Assembly: GCA_027325475.1 (NCBI GenBank)
Contig: DAIEFO010000040.1
Location: 3,818 to 11,165 of the forward strand
DNA from: Desulfobacteraceae bacterium
GTDB taxonomy: Bacteria > Desulfobacterota > Desulfobacteria > Desulfobacterales > Desulfatirhabdiaceae
Length of the DNA stretch: 7,348 nt
Direction of reading: 5' to 3'
The notes beneath the pieces are model-generated. The model saw nothing but the letters and a program-made list of their open reading frames with translations. It ran no database searches and was not told the origin of the DNA. Position numbers and translations under genes: made by a program. Below, piece by piece: positions 1-6,406 of this stretch (positions are counted from its first letter, which is position 1; each line of letters opens with the position of its first letter).

Positions 1-1
1 G

Positions 2-1603
2 GAAATTCAGAAGGAACGGGGGCTTTCCGCCATCTATGCCAGCAGCGGAAAAAGTGAAGCTGAGCTGATAACCCAGAGACGTCAGTCCGATACCAAAATC
101 GCCCAGATGTCCGATGCGCTCAAGCATGCCGTTATAAATGTGCAGGCCATCAACAATGCGAAAAACGCTCTGCATCAGATGTCCGCTCTGCGAAAAGAGG
201 TGCGTCCGGGCGTTGCCGTGAAAGATCTGCTGTCCGGATATACGGCTGTTGTCCGAAACATTCTGGCGCTGAACAAGGCGGCGGTGGAAGCCAGAACTTC
301 CTTTGGATTCGGAAAAGTCATGGGCACCCTTCTGATTCTCGGTGAAGCCCAGGAAAGTATCGCCTTGCTGCGCGGGACGGTTTCGGGCATTCTGGCGGCG
401 GATAAGCCGCTCGACCCGGATCAGTTATCCCGCATCATTCACCTGAAGGCCAGCGTCCGGGTCAATCTGCTGTCCCCGATGGTGATGCTTAGCGGCAAGG
501 GCGGTGAACTGTTGAAGGAGATTTTCCAGAATCCGTCGCTGAAAACCGTCGAAGATAATGTGCAGCAGGTCATATCGCTGGGACATCAGGGCAACTACAA
601 TATATCTCCGGACAAATTTTTCGCTACGGCTACGACGGTGTGGGAGGAAATCAACCGTATCAACACCAATGAAATTGAAGGTATGGAAACCCGAATCGCC
701 AAGTTTCTTCAGATGACAGTGCGGTCTATCTGGGTATCGTCTTCTCTGGCAGTGATGGTTTTCGGCATTCTCATCACCTTGTGTACTCTGGTGGTGCAAG
801 GCATTCAACGCTCCATATCCCGCGTGGAAACCTCTCTGGCGGCGAGCTCAGAACAGGTGTCCGCGGCTTCCCGGGAAATTTCGGCTGCCAGCCAGTCTCT
901 GGCGGAAGGTGCATCGGAACAGGCGGCGGCTATTGAGCAGACATCATCGTCTCTGGAAGAAATGGCCTCCATGACCAAACAGAACGCCACGAACGCCGGT
1001 CAGGCCGATATTTTGATGAAACAGACCAATCAGGTGGTGGAAAAAGCCAACGCCTCCATGAACCATCTGACGGTTTCCATGCAAGAAATTTCCAAGGCCA
1101 GTGAAGAAACCTCCAAGATCATCAAGACCATTGATGAAATTGCATTTCAGACCAATCTGCTTGCCCTGAACGCCGCGGTTGAAGCCGCCAGAGCCGGAGA
1201 GGCCGGCGCCGGGTTTGCTGTCGTGGCCGATGAAGTGAGAAATCTGGCCATGCGTGCTGCGGACGCCGCCCGGAATACTGCGGCGCTGATCGAAGGAACG
1301 GTTAAGAAGATTTCGGATGGTTCCGTGCTGGTCAAGACAACGAATGACGCTTTTGGACAAGTCGCCCAGAATACCGTTAAAGTCGGAGAACTGGTGGGGG
1401 AAATTGCTGCTGCCTCCAATGAACAGGCGCAGGGCATCGAGCAGGTGAACATTGCGGTGACAGAGATGGACAAGGTGACCCAGCAGAATGCCGCCAATGC
1501 GGAAGAGTCTGCATCCGCATCCGAAGAACTGAACGCCCAGGCCGAAGAAATGGAAGGATTCGTACATGAACTGGCGATTATCGTGAAGGGAGCATCTGCG
1601 TGA
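2..1603 (+). CDS. Methyl-accepting chemotaxis protein with NIT-type sensor domain (5'-truncated by window edge)
   Basis: Membrane chemoreceptor that would pass ligand signals to the CheA/CheW array. The frame is open from base 2, so the ATG at 107 is internal. The visible part is 533 residues. Residues 1 to ~235 are helical and extracytoplasmic. They begin QKERGLSAIY, then a QRRQSD segment, which resembles the Q-x-E-R-G-L-S start of nitrate/nitrite-sensing NIT domains. One membrane segment follows at ~243-266, then the cytoplasmic coiled-coil signalling hairpin. The conserved tip lies at 379-416 (EIAFQTNLLALNAAVEAARA, then GEAGAGFAVVADEVRNLA). Glu/Ala/Ser-rich stretches on both arms (near SSLEEMAS and NAEESASASEEL) are likely methylation regions. 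The C-terminus lacks an NWETF-like CheR tether. Only ~134 residues separate the membrane segment from the tip, leaving no room for a normal HAMP domain. A first membrane segment presumably lies upstream. MCP identity is very secure; the NIT assignment and nitrate as ligand are inference. Confidence 0.93.
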   Translation, partial: EIQKERGLSAIYASSGKSEAELITQRRQSDTKIAQMSDALKHAVINVQAINNAKNALHQMSALRKEVRPGVAVKDLLSGYTAVVRNILALNKAAVEARTSFGFGKVMGTLLILGEAQESIALLRGTVSGILAADKPLDPDQLSRIIHLKASVRVNLLSPMVMLSGKGGELLKEIFQNPSLKTVEDNVQQVISLGHQGNYNISPDKFFATATTVWEEINRINTNEIEGMETRIAKFLQMTVRSIWVSSSLAVMVFGILITLCTLVVQGIQRSISRVETSLAASSEQVSAASREISAASQSLAEGASEQAAAIEQTSSSLEEMASMTKQNATNAGQADILMKQTNQVVEKANASMNHLTVSMQEISKASEETSKIIKTIDEIAFQTNLLALNAAVEAARAGEAGAGFAVVADEVRNLAMRAADAARNTAALIEGTVKKISDGSVLVKTTNDAFGQVAQNTVKVGELVGEIAAASNEQAQGIEQVNIAVTEMDKVTQQNAANAEESASASEELNAQAEEMEGFVHELAIIVKGASA

Positions 1604-1660
1604 CTATCGGGTGCGTTGTTCCCAGCCCGCCTGAACGAATGGCCGGATTAAAACCCTCCG

Positions 1661-1772
1661 GAGGCGACTCTTGAGAAGGTATAGACTTTCAGAAAATTCA
1701 TTTCGCAAGGCAGCGCAGCGAAATTGTTTTTCTGAAAGCCTATGAAGGGGCCGTTTCCGGTCAGAGCGCCTC
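1661..1772. repeat. Nested imperfect inverted repeat between convergent genes
   Basis: The inner arms are 1681-1706 and 1718-1743, 26 nt each, matching at 22 of 26 positions. They share CTTTCAGAAAA and ATTTCGC blocks and enclose an 11-nt loop. Outer arms at 1661-1673 (GAGGCGACTCTTGA-like) and 1761-1772 (TCAGAGCGCCTC) pair with one or two bulges, so the whole unit of about 112 bp could fold into one long hairpin. A 10-bp palindrome, CCTCCGGAGG, abuts it at 1655-1664. The gap lies between the ends of the chemoreceptor gene and gatB, so it could act as a bidirectional terminator. There is no clear U-run after the stem, and the size also suits a dispersed palindromic or MITE-like element. No gene was seen in 1604-1798. 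Confidence 0.7.
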
Positions 1773-1798
1773 TTAGATGCCGGTGAACCGTCCTGTGA

Positions 1799-3229
1799 TT
1801 ATTTCCCGAGCTGATGTCTCAAAATATCATTGACCATCTGTGGATTGGCCTTGCCTCTGGTTTCTTTCATGATCTGACCAACAAAAAAACCGATGACCTT
1901 TTCCTTGCCGCCGCGATAATCCGACACTTCCTTCGGGTGTTTGTCAATGACGCTTTGAACCATCTGTTCCAGTTCCGATGTATCACTGACCTGCATCAGC
2001 CCTTTTTCCTGAACAATCTCATCGGGAAGTTTTCCGGTTTTGGCCATTTCGTCAAAAACGGTTTTGGCGATTTTACCACTGATGACGCCTGCATCCACCA
2101 GCTTCAGGAGCGCGGCAAGCGCAAGAGGAGGTACCGGAGACTGGCGGATGTCTTTGCCTTCGGCGTTCAGGAGCGCCAGGAGCTGACCCATGATCCAATT
2201 GGACGCCTGTTTGGGGTTGGGATAGTCAGCAATACATGCTTCAAAATAATCCGCCAGATCGCGGCTGGCGGTCAGAACTTCCGCATCGTAGGAAGGAAGA
2301 CCATATGCGCCGATGAATCTTTCGCGTTTGGCATCGGGAAGTTCCGGCAGATTCTGACGGATTTCATGTACCCAGGCGTCGTCAATGGTCAAAGGCAGCA
2401 AATCCGGGTCTGGAAAGTAGCGGTAATCATGAGCTTCTTCCTTGCTGCGCATGGATGTGGTCTGACCTTTGTCAGGATTCCAGAGCAGCGTTTCCTGCAC
2501 AATCTGCCCGCCTTCCATCACAATCTCTTTCTGACGATGGATTTCATAGAGGATGGCTTTCTCTACATGTTTAAAGGAATTGAGATTTTTCAGTTCGGTG
2601 CGGGTTCCGAATTCGGATACGCCTTTAGGGCGGATAGAAACATTGGCGTCGCACCGGAAACTGCCTTCTTCCATGTTGCCGTCGCAGATTTCCAGATATC
2701 GCAGGATGGACCGCAATTTTCTGAGATAAGCGCCGGCAGCCTCCGCAGACCGGATATCCGGTTCGCTGACAATTTCGATCAGCGGCACTCCGGTACGGTT
2801 TAAATCCACCCTGCTGAAAGACTGATCCGTGTCGTGAAGCAATTTGCCTGCGTCTTCCTCCATATGAATTCGGGTAATGCCGATGCGCTTTACCTCATTT
2901 TCCACTTCGATATCGATATATCCGTGCTGTGCGACAGGAAGCTCATACTGGGAAATCTGATACCCTTTGGGCAGATCAGGATAGAAATAGTTTTTCCGTG
3001 CAAACCGGCTGTCGGCAGCGATCTGGCAGTGGGTGGCCAGCGCCATCCGCAGCGCATATTCTACGACTTTCCGGTTCAGCACCGGTAAAACGCCCGGCAT
3101 CCCCAGACAGATCGGGCAGACATGGGTATTGGGTGCAGCGCCGAATGCCGTCGAACAGCCGCAGAAAATCTTGGATTGAGTGCTAAGCTGGGCATGAACT
3201 TCAAGCCCGATGACAGGTTCAAATTCCAT
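1799..3229 (-). CDS. gatB: Aspartyl/glutamyl-tRNA(Asn/Gln) amidotransferase subunit B
   Basis: GatB is the tRNA-binding, activating subunit of the GatCAB complex. The complex converts Glu-tRNA(Gln) and/or Asp-tRNA(Asn) to the amidated forms, using ammonia channelled from GatA. The protein is 476 residues, the usual full length. It starts EFEPVIGLEVHAQL; E10 and H12 sit where the family's metal and phosphorylation site lies. A zinc-type cysteine set follows (C23-x-C25, C38-x2-C41), then the IHMEEDAGK motif (~121-129) and the family signature VDLNRTGVPLIEIV (141-154). The C-terminal ~150 residues form the YqeY-like tRNA-binding tail, ending in the expected RGKANP(Q)MVNDIL region. An AAGGA Shine-Dalgarno lies 10 nt before the ATG. 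The presence of GatCAB implies that at least Gln-tRNA or Asn-tRNA is made indirectly. gatA and gatC are not adjacent, so this is a stand-alone gatB, 71 bp downstream of the STAS gene. Confidence 0.98.
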   Translation of the reverse strand: MEFEPVIGLEVHAQLSTQSKIFCGCSTAFGAAPNTHVCPICLGMPGVLPVLNRKVVEYALRMALATHCQIAADSRFARKNYFYPDLPKGYQISQYELPVAQHGYIDIEVENEVKRIGITRIHMEEDAGKLLHDTDQSFSRVDLNRTGVPLIEIVSEPDIRSAEAAGAYLRKLRSILRYLEICDGNMEEGSFRCDANVSIRPKGVSEFGTRTELKNLNSFKHVEKAILYEIHRQKEIVMEGGQIVQETLLWNPDKGQTTSMRSKEEAHDYRYFPDPDLLPLTIDDAWVHEIRQNLPELPDAKRERFIGAYGLPSYDAEVLTASRDLADYFEACIADYPNPKQASNWIMGQLLALLNAEGKDIRQSPVPPLALAALLKLVDAGVISGKIAKTVFDEMAKTGKLPDEIVQEKGLMQVSDTSELEQMVQSVIDKHPKEVSDYRGGKEKVIGFFVGQIMKETRGKANPQMVNDILRHQLGK

Positions 3230-3239
3230 AAATACATCA

Positions 3240-3244
3240 TCCTT
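3240..3244 (-). promoter_or_regulatory. gatB ribosome binding site
   Basis: Minus-strand AAGGA lies 10 nt upstream of the gatB ATG at 3229. The spacing is a little long but acceptable. It supports this start, which also matches the conserved N-terminus of the family. The 71-bp gap to the STAS gene shows no clear promoter of its own. Confidence 0.55.
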
Positions 3245-3300
3245 CGTAAAATACGATCAAAAAATCATCGAAGTATCCGGAGATATCGTCAATCAAGTCC

Positions 3301-3645
3301 TCAGGCGCCGGGCGTTATGGCTGCGAGTGCCTTGGCCAGGGACGGGTAGAGGTGGAATATTCGGTCCATCCGGGTCATTTTAAACAGGGACATCACCGGC
3401 TCCTGAATAGCGCACAGACTGATGTCGCCTTTTCCTGCCGTCAGTTTTAACAGGGATACGATAACACCGAGTCCGCTGCTGTCAATAAAATGAATCTGAG
3501 ACAGGTCCAGAATAACATGATGGCTGCCATCGCCGATCCGTTCCATCAACTGGCTCTTGAAATCCGCCGCCGATGAAGCATCGATGCGCGTTTCATATGG
3601 GGTAATGACCAGGACGTTGCCGATCTGGTCTGTTTCTATTTTCAT
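3301..3645 (-). CDS. STAS-domain protein, anti-sigma factor antagonist (SpoIIAA/RsbV-like)
   Basis: A single-domain STAS protein of 114 residues, the usual size for SpoIIAA/RsbV-type anti-anti-sigma factors. It begins MKIETDQIGNVLVITPYETRI-like, with the strand-and-turn pattern of the fold. The central block VILDLSQIHFIDSSGLG (44-60) contains the D-S-S-G-L-G switch motif. S57, the second Ser, aligns with the residue phosphorylated in SpoIIAA. In the family, a serine kinase (anti-sigma factor) phosphorylates this Ser to release the partner, and a PP2C-type phosphatase reverses it. No such kinase or phosphatase gene is in the window, so the partner is unknown. The output could be a sigma factor, but in proteobacteria it may instead be biofilm or second-messenger control. 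It lies 74 bp downstream of glgP and 71 bp upstream of gatB on the same strand. Start support: AGAGGAG lies 5 nt before the ATG. Family identity is strong; the specific role is unknown. Confidence 0.93.
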   Translation of the reverse strand: MKIETDQIGNVLVITPYETRIDASSAADFKSQLMERIGDGSHHVILDLSQIHFIDSSGLGVIVSLLKLTAGKGDISLCAIQEPVMSLFKMTRMDRIFHLYPSLAKALAAITPGA

Positions 3646-3650
3646 AGTGT

Positions 3651-3657
3651 CTCCTCT
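3651..3657 (-). promoter_or_regulatory. Ribosome binding site of the STAS gene
   Basis: A strong minus-strand AGAGGAG Shine-Dalgarno with a 5-nt spacer to the ATG at 3645. It fixes the start and predicts efficient independent translation. I saw no convincing -35/-10 pair in the 74-bp gap to glgP, so read-through transcription from glgP is plausible. Confidence 0.75.
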
Positions 3658-3719
3658 GTTGAACCGCTTCTAAGGTACATGCACCCCAAAACTTTATCTT
3701 GAAAGCAGTCGGATGCTGG

Positions 3720-6188
3720 TTATGGATGAACCGGACGCAAGTTCCAGATATCGCGTGCGTATTCGTGAATGGTTCTGTCACTGGAAAACTTGCCGATCCT
3801 GGCGACATTCAGAATAGATTTCTGGTTCCACAAAGATATTTGTTGATACTCCTGCCCAATCCGTTCATGCGTCTGACAGTAGGACGGAAAATCGGCGATA
3901 TGAAAGTAAGGATCTCCCTTTTCAAGCAGCAGATGATATATCCAGCGAAACAACCCGGGTTCATGCGGGCAGAAGCGATTGTCCCAGAAAGCATCCATCA
4001 CTCTGCGGATATTGTCGTCCTGATGGTAGTTGTCTAATGGCCGGTATGCCCCGGATTGTTTCATTTCGAGAAGTTCAGCGGTTTTTAAGCCGAAGATATA
4101 GATATTGTCCGCGCCGAATTCTTCCTGCATTTCCACATTGGCGCCATCTAAAGTGCCGATGGTTAGTGCGCCGTTCAGAGCGAATTTCATGTTTCCTGTG
4201 CCGGAGGCTTCAGTGCCGGCGGTGGATATCTGTTCGCTGAGTTCTGCCGCCGGAATCATTTTTTCCGCAAGCGACACGCGGTAATCCGGAATAAAGACGA
4301 CTTTCAGCGTGTCGTGAACGCGGCGATCCTTGTTGATGACACTCCCGACATTGTGAATCAGTTTGATGATCTGCTTGGCGGCCCAGTATCCCGGAGCAGC
4401 CTTTCCGGCGAAAATGCAGGTTTTAGGAACGACCGGCGTTACGCCATCCTCGACGATGCGGAAATATTCGTGGACAATGCGCATGACATTCAGCAATTGG
4501 CGCTTGTATTCGTGAATCCGCTTGGCCTGGATGTCAAACATGGATTGGGGATTGATCTTGATGTGTGTGGTGTCGTAGATGGTCTGAATCAGACGTTCCT
4601 TGTTGACCTGTTTGATTTTCCGGAACTGGCTGATACATACGGGATCATCGGCGTAGGGCTCCAGATCGCGCAGCTTGCCCAAATCCGTAATCCAGGCATC
4701 GCCGACAACTTCCGTCAACAGGTCGGACAGAAGCGGATTGGATTTTAACAGCCAGCGCCGCGGGGTGATGCCGTTGGTTTTGTTGTTAAACCGCTCAGGC
4801 CATCTGGCATAAAAATCCGGAACGAGCGATGTTTTGACCAGTTCTGTATGAAGCGCGGAAACACCGTTGACCGAATGAGAGCCCGCAATGGCCAGATGCG
4901 CCATGCGCACCTGTTTTTCCGGTTCTTCCTCAATCAGCGACATCCGTCTCAGCCGATCTGTGTCGTCTGGCCAAAGTTCCGTGATGCCATCCAGAAAGCG
5001 CCGGTTGATTTCAAAAATGATCTGTAAATGTCTGGGCAGCACGTGTTCAAAGAGACTGACCGGCCATTTTTCAAGGGCCTCGGCAAGAAGCGTATGGTTG
5101 GTGTACGCCAAGGTTTTTTGGGTGATGTTCCAGGCCGTATCCCAGTCAACAGACTCTTCATCGATCAGAATTCGCATCAGTTCGGCGACGGTCAGGGCAG
5201 GGTGGGTGTCGTTCATTTGAATATTGACACAGTCCGGAAACGCATCGAAGCTTTCATGGGTTTTAAGATAACGCCGGGTGATGTCTCGCAGGGAGCATGC
5301 TACCAGAAAATATTCCTGGACAAGCCGCAATTCTTTTCCGAATACCACTGTGTCGCTGGGATAGAGAATTTTGGACACGGTTTCGGATGCGATTTTCTGC
5401 TCGACAGCTCTGAAATAATCGCCGGCATTGAAAATCTGGATATCAAAGTCAGAAGACGGTTTGGCGGCGTACAGGCGCAGATAGTTGACCGTGGTGCCGC
5501 CATAGCCCGCTATCGGGATGTCATGCGGAACGCCGACAAGCACCCGCCAGTCCATCCACATGGGGTTGTAAGCGCCGTTTAAATCTACGCCATGTTCGAT
5601 GCGTCCGTACAGGGGAATGATGCAGGATTCGTCTTTGCGTTCGATCTGGAGCGGCCCGGCTTTGGAAAGCCAGTGATCCGGCTTTTCTTTCTGGTATCCA
5701 TTGTTGATTTCCTGTCTGAAGAGCCCATACTCATAATGAATGCCATAGCCGAATCCCGGATAATCGAGTGTTGCCAGAGAATCCAGAAAACAGGCGGCCA
5801 GACGTCCCAGACCGCCGTTGCCAAGAGCGGCGTCGGTTTCCTGTTCACGAACTTCTTCAATATCGACTCCCAGCTCCGACAGTGCCGTGCGGCAGGCGTC
5901 GAATATGCCCAGATTGATTAAGTTGGTGCCCAGTGAACGGCCGATCAAAAATTCCATGGACAGATAATAAAGCCGTTTGGCATTGGCTTTTTGATATCTG
6001 GCCTCTGTCTGAAGCAGTTTTTCGAGAAGCCTGTCGCGTACCGCCAGCGTCAGAGCCTGATAGATATCCCGTGAGTTTTTGTCGCTGAATTCCTTGCCAA
6101 TGGTGTATCTCAAATGCCGCAGCAGGGAATCTTTCAGGCTGTATGGGTCATTGTTCAGTGGTGTCGGAGTATTGCAGTTTTTCGCCAT
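3720..6188 (-). CDS. glgP: Glycogen/maltodextrin (alpha-glucan) phosphorylase
   Basis: Cytoplasmic PLP enzyme of the GT35 family. It removes terminal alpha-1,4-glucosyl units from glycogen or maltodextrin with phosphate, giving glucose-1-phosphate. It has 822 residues, full length for bacterial GlgP. Visible landmarks, all at a constant offset of 12 from rabbit muscle phosphorylase, are: the glycine loop GNGGLGRL (123-130), H365 in AYTNHTLL, R557 and K562 in KRIHEYKRQLLN, and the PLP-lysine K668 in EASGTGNMKFALNGA. YYLSMEFLIGRSL (74-86) and NDTHPALTVAELMR (326-339) are also typical. The N-terminus is short and lacks the regulatory Ser14 segment of animal enzymes, as is usual in bacteria. GAGG lies 7 nt before the ATG. 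It is the first gene of a possible minus-strand glgP-STAS-gatB transcript and is divergent from ileS. No glycogen synthase or debranching gene is present nearby. Preference for glycogen over maltodextrin cannot be decided from sequence alone. Confidence 0.97.
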   Translation of the reverse strand: MAKNCNTPTPLNNDPYSLKDSLLRHLRYTIGKEFSDKNSRDIYQALTLAVRDRLLEKLLQTEARYQKANAKRLYYLSMEFLIGRSLGTNLINLGIFDACRTALSELGVDIEEVREQETDAALGNGGLGRLAACFLDSLATLDYPGFGYGIHYEYGLFRQEINNGYQKEKPDHWLSKAGPLQIERKDESCIIPLYGRIEHGVDLNGAYNPMWMDWRVLVGVPHDIPIAGYGGTTVNYLRLYAAKPSSDFDIQIFNAGDYFRAVEQKIASETVSKILYPSDTVVFGKELRLVQEYFLVACSLRDITRRYLKTHESFDAFPDCVNIQMNDTHPALTVAELMRILIDEESVDWDTAWNITQKTLAYTNHTLLAEALEKWPVSLFEHVLPRHLQIIFEINRRFLDGITELWPDDTDRLRRMSLIEEEPEKQVRMAHLAIAGSHSVNGVSALHTELVKTSLVPDFYARWPERFNNKTNGITPRRWLLKSNPLLSDLLTEVVGDAWITDLGKLRDLEPYADDPVCISQFRKIKQVNKERLIQTIYDTTHIKINPQSMFDIQAKRIHEYKRQLLNVMRIVHEYFRIVEDGVTPVVPKTCIFAGKAAPGYWAAKQIIKLIHNVGSVINKDRRVHDTLKVVFIPDYRVSLAEKMIPAAELSEQISTAGTEASGTGNMKFALNGALTIGTLDGANVEMQEEFGADNIYIFGLKTAELLEMKQSGAYRPLDNYHQDDNIRRVMDAFWDNRFCPHEPGLFRWIYHLLLEKGDPYFHIADFPSYCQTHERIGQEYQQISLWNQKSILNVARIGKFSSDRTIHEYARDIWNLRPVHP

Positions 6189-6243
6189 GGTTGCGCCTCG
6201 TGTAGTGGCCGGTTTGGAATGAGCGTTTGACGATCCCGATGAT

Positions 6244-6273
6244 TTCTTACCATTTCATGAATTCTATTGTCAA
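6244..6273 (-). promoter_or_regulatory. Candidate sigma70-type promoter for glgP
   Basis: The minus strand has a perfect TTGACA -35 (6268-6273) and, 18 nt on, TAAGAA (6244-6249) as a weak -10 (3 of 6 matches). This would start transcription about 50 nt before the glgP ATG. The -35 box is one arm of the dyad at 6268-6285, so a protein bound there would interfere with polymerase. The weak -10 keeps confidence modest. Confidence 0.4.
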
Positions 6274-6285
6274 AATATATTGACA
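6268..6285. promoter_or_regulatory. 18-bp dyad, possible operator
   Basis: TGTCAA-N6-TTGACA, symmetric at 16 of 18 positions, in the glgP/ileS divergent region. The half-site arrangement TGTCA-N8-TGACA resembles dimeric helix-turn-helix sites such as those of the CRP/FNR superfamily, but it matches no specific consensus I can name with confidence. It overlaps the proposed glgP -35. It could instead be an accidental back-to-back pair of -35-like hexamers. Confidence 0.35.
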
Positions 6286-6335
6286 GCAATGCGAATGTCG
6301 ATGCGGGCGCCTGCGGGTGTCTTTATTGGTTTTCC

Positions 6336-6364
6336 TTGACACCACATGGATTTACGATTAAAGT
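6336..6364 (+). promoter_or_regulatory. Candidate sigma70-type promoter for ileS
   Basis: TTGACA (6336-6341), a 17-nt spacer, then TAAAGT (6359-6364, 4 of 6 matches to TATAAT). Transcription would begin near 6371, giving a leader of ~36 nt before the ileS ATG. That is too short for a T-box or other tRNA-sensing riboswitch, and none is seen. Confidence 0.55.
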
Positions 6365-6396
6365 TTTTGACTTAAATATCAACTATCTCTGATGAT

Positions 6397-6402
6397 GGAG
6401 GA
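6397..6402 (+). promoter_or_regulatory. ileS ribosome binding site
   Basis: GGAGGA lies 4 nt before the ATG at 6407. It is a near-ideal Shine-Dalgarno with a short spacer and supports that start. Confidence 0.7.
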
Positions 6403-6406
6403 TTGA

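Noticed and set aside
107..109. ATG at 107 as the true start of the chemoreceptor
   Set aside because: The frame is open to the window edge and the preceding 35 codons encode the conserved QKERGLS-type sensor start.
944..1567. Minus-strand 207-codon open frame opposite the chemoreceptor
   Set aside because: It is a shadow of the conserved signalling domain, with Gly/His/Leu-rich low-complexity translation and no ribosome site.
1814..2803. Plus-strand 329-codon open frame opposite gatB
   Set aside because: It is fully antisense to a secure full-length GatB. The translation has no recognisable family and is rich in shadow-type Phe/His/Gln runs.
3593..3808. Minus-strand 71-codon frame bridging the glgP end and the STAS start
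   Set aside because: It overlaps both real genes in another frame and only fills the gap by chance.
5028..5582. Plus-strand open frame of 184 codons opposite glgP (also one at 4314-4748)
   Set aside because: Both are antisense to conserved GlgP blocks and have no family resemblance.
6280..6308. Plus-strand TTGACA at 6280-6285 as an ileS promoter
   Set aside because: The region 16-18 nt downstream is GCGGG-rich with no -10-like hexamer. The TTGACA at 6336 is better.
6189..6406. T-box or other riboswitch in front of ileS
   Set aside because: The predicted leader is ~36 nt. There is no T-box core sequence and no terminator hairpin.
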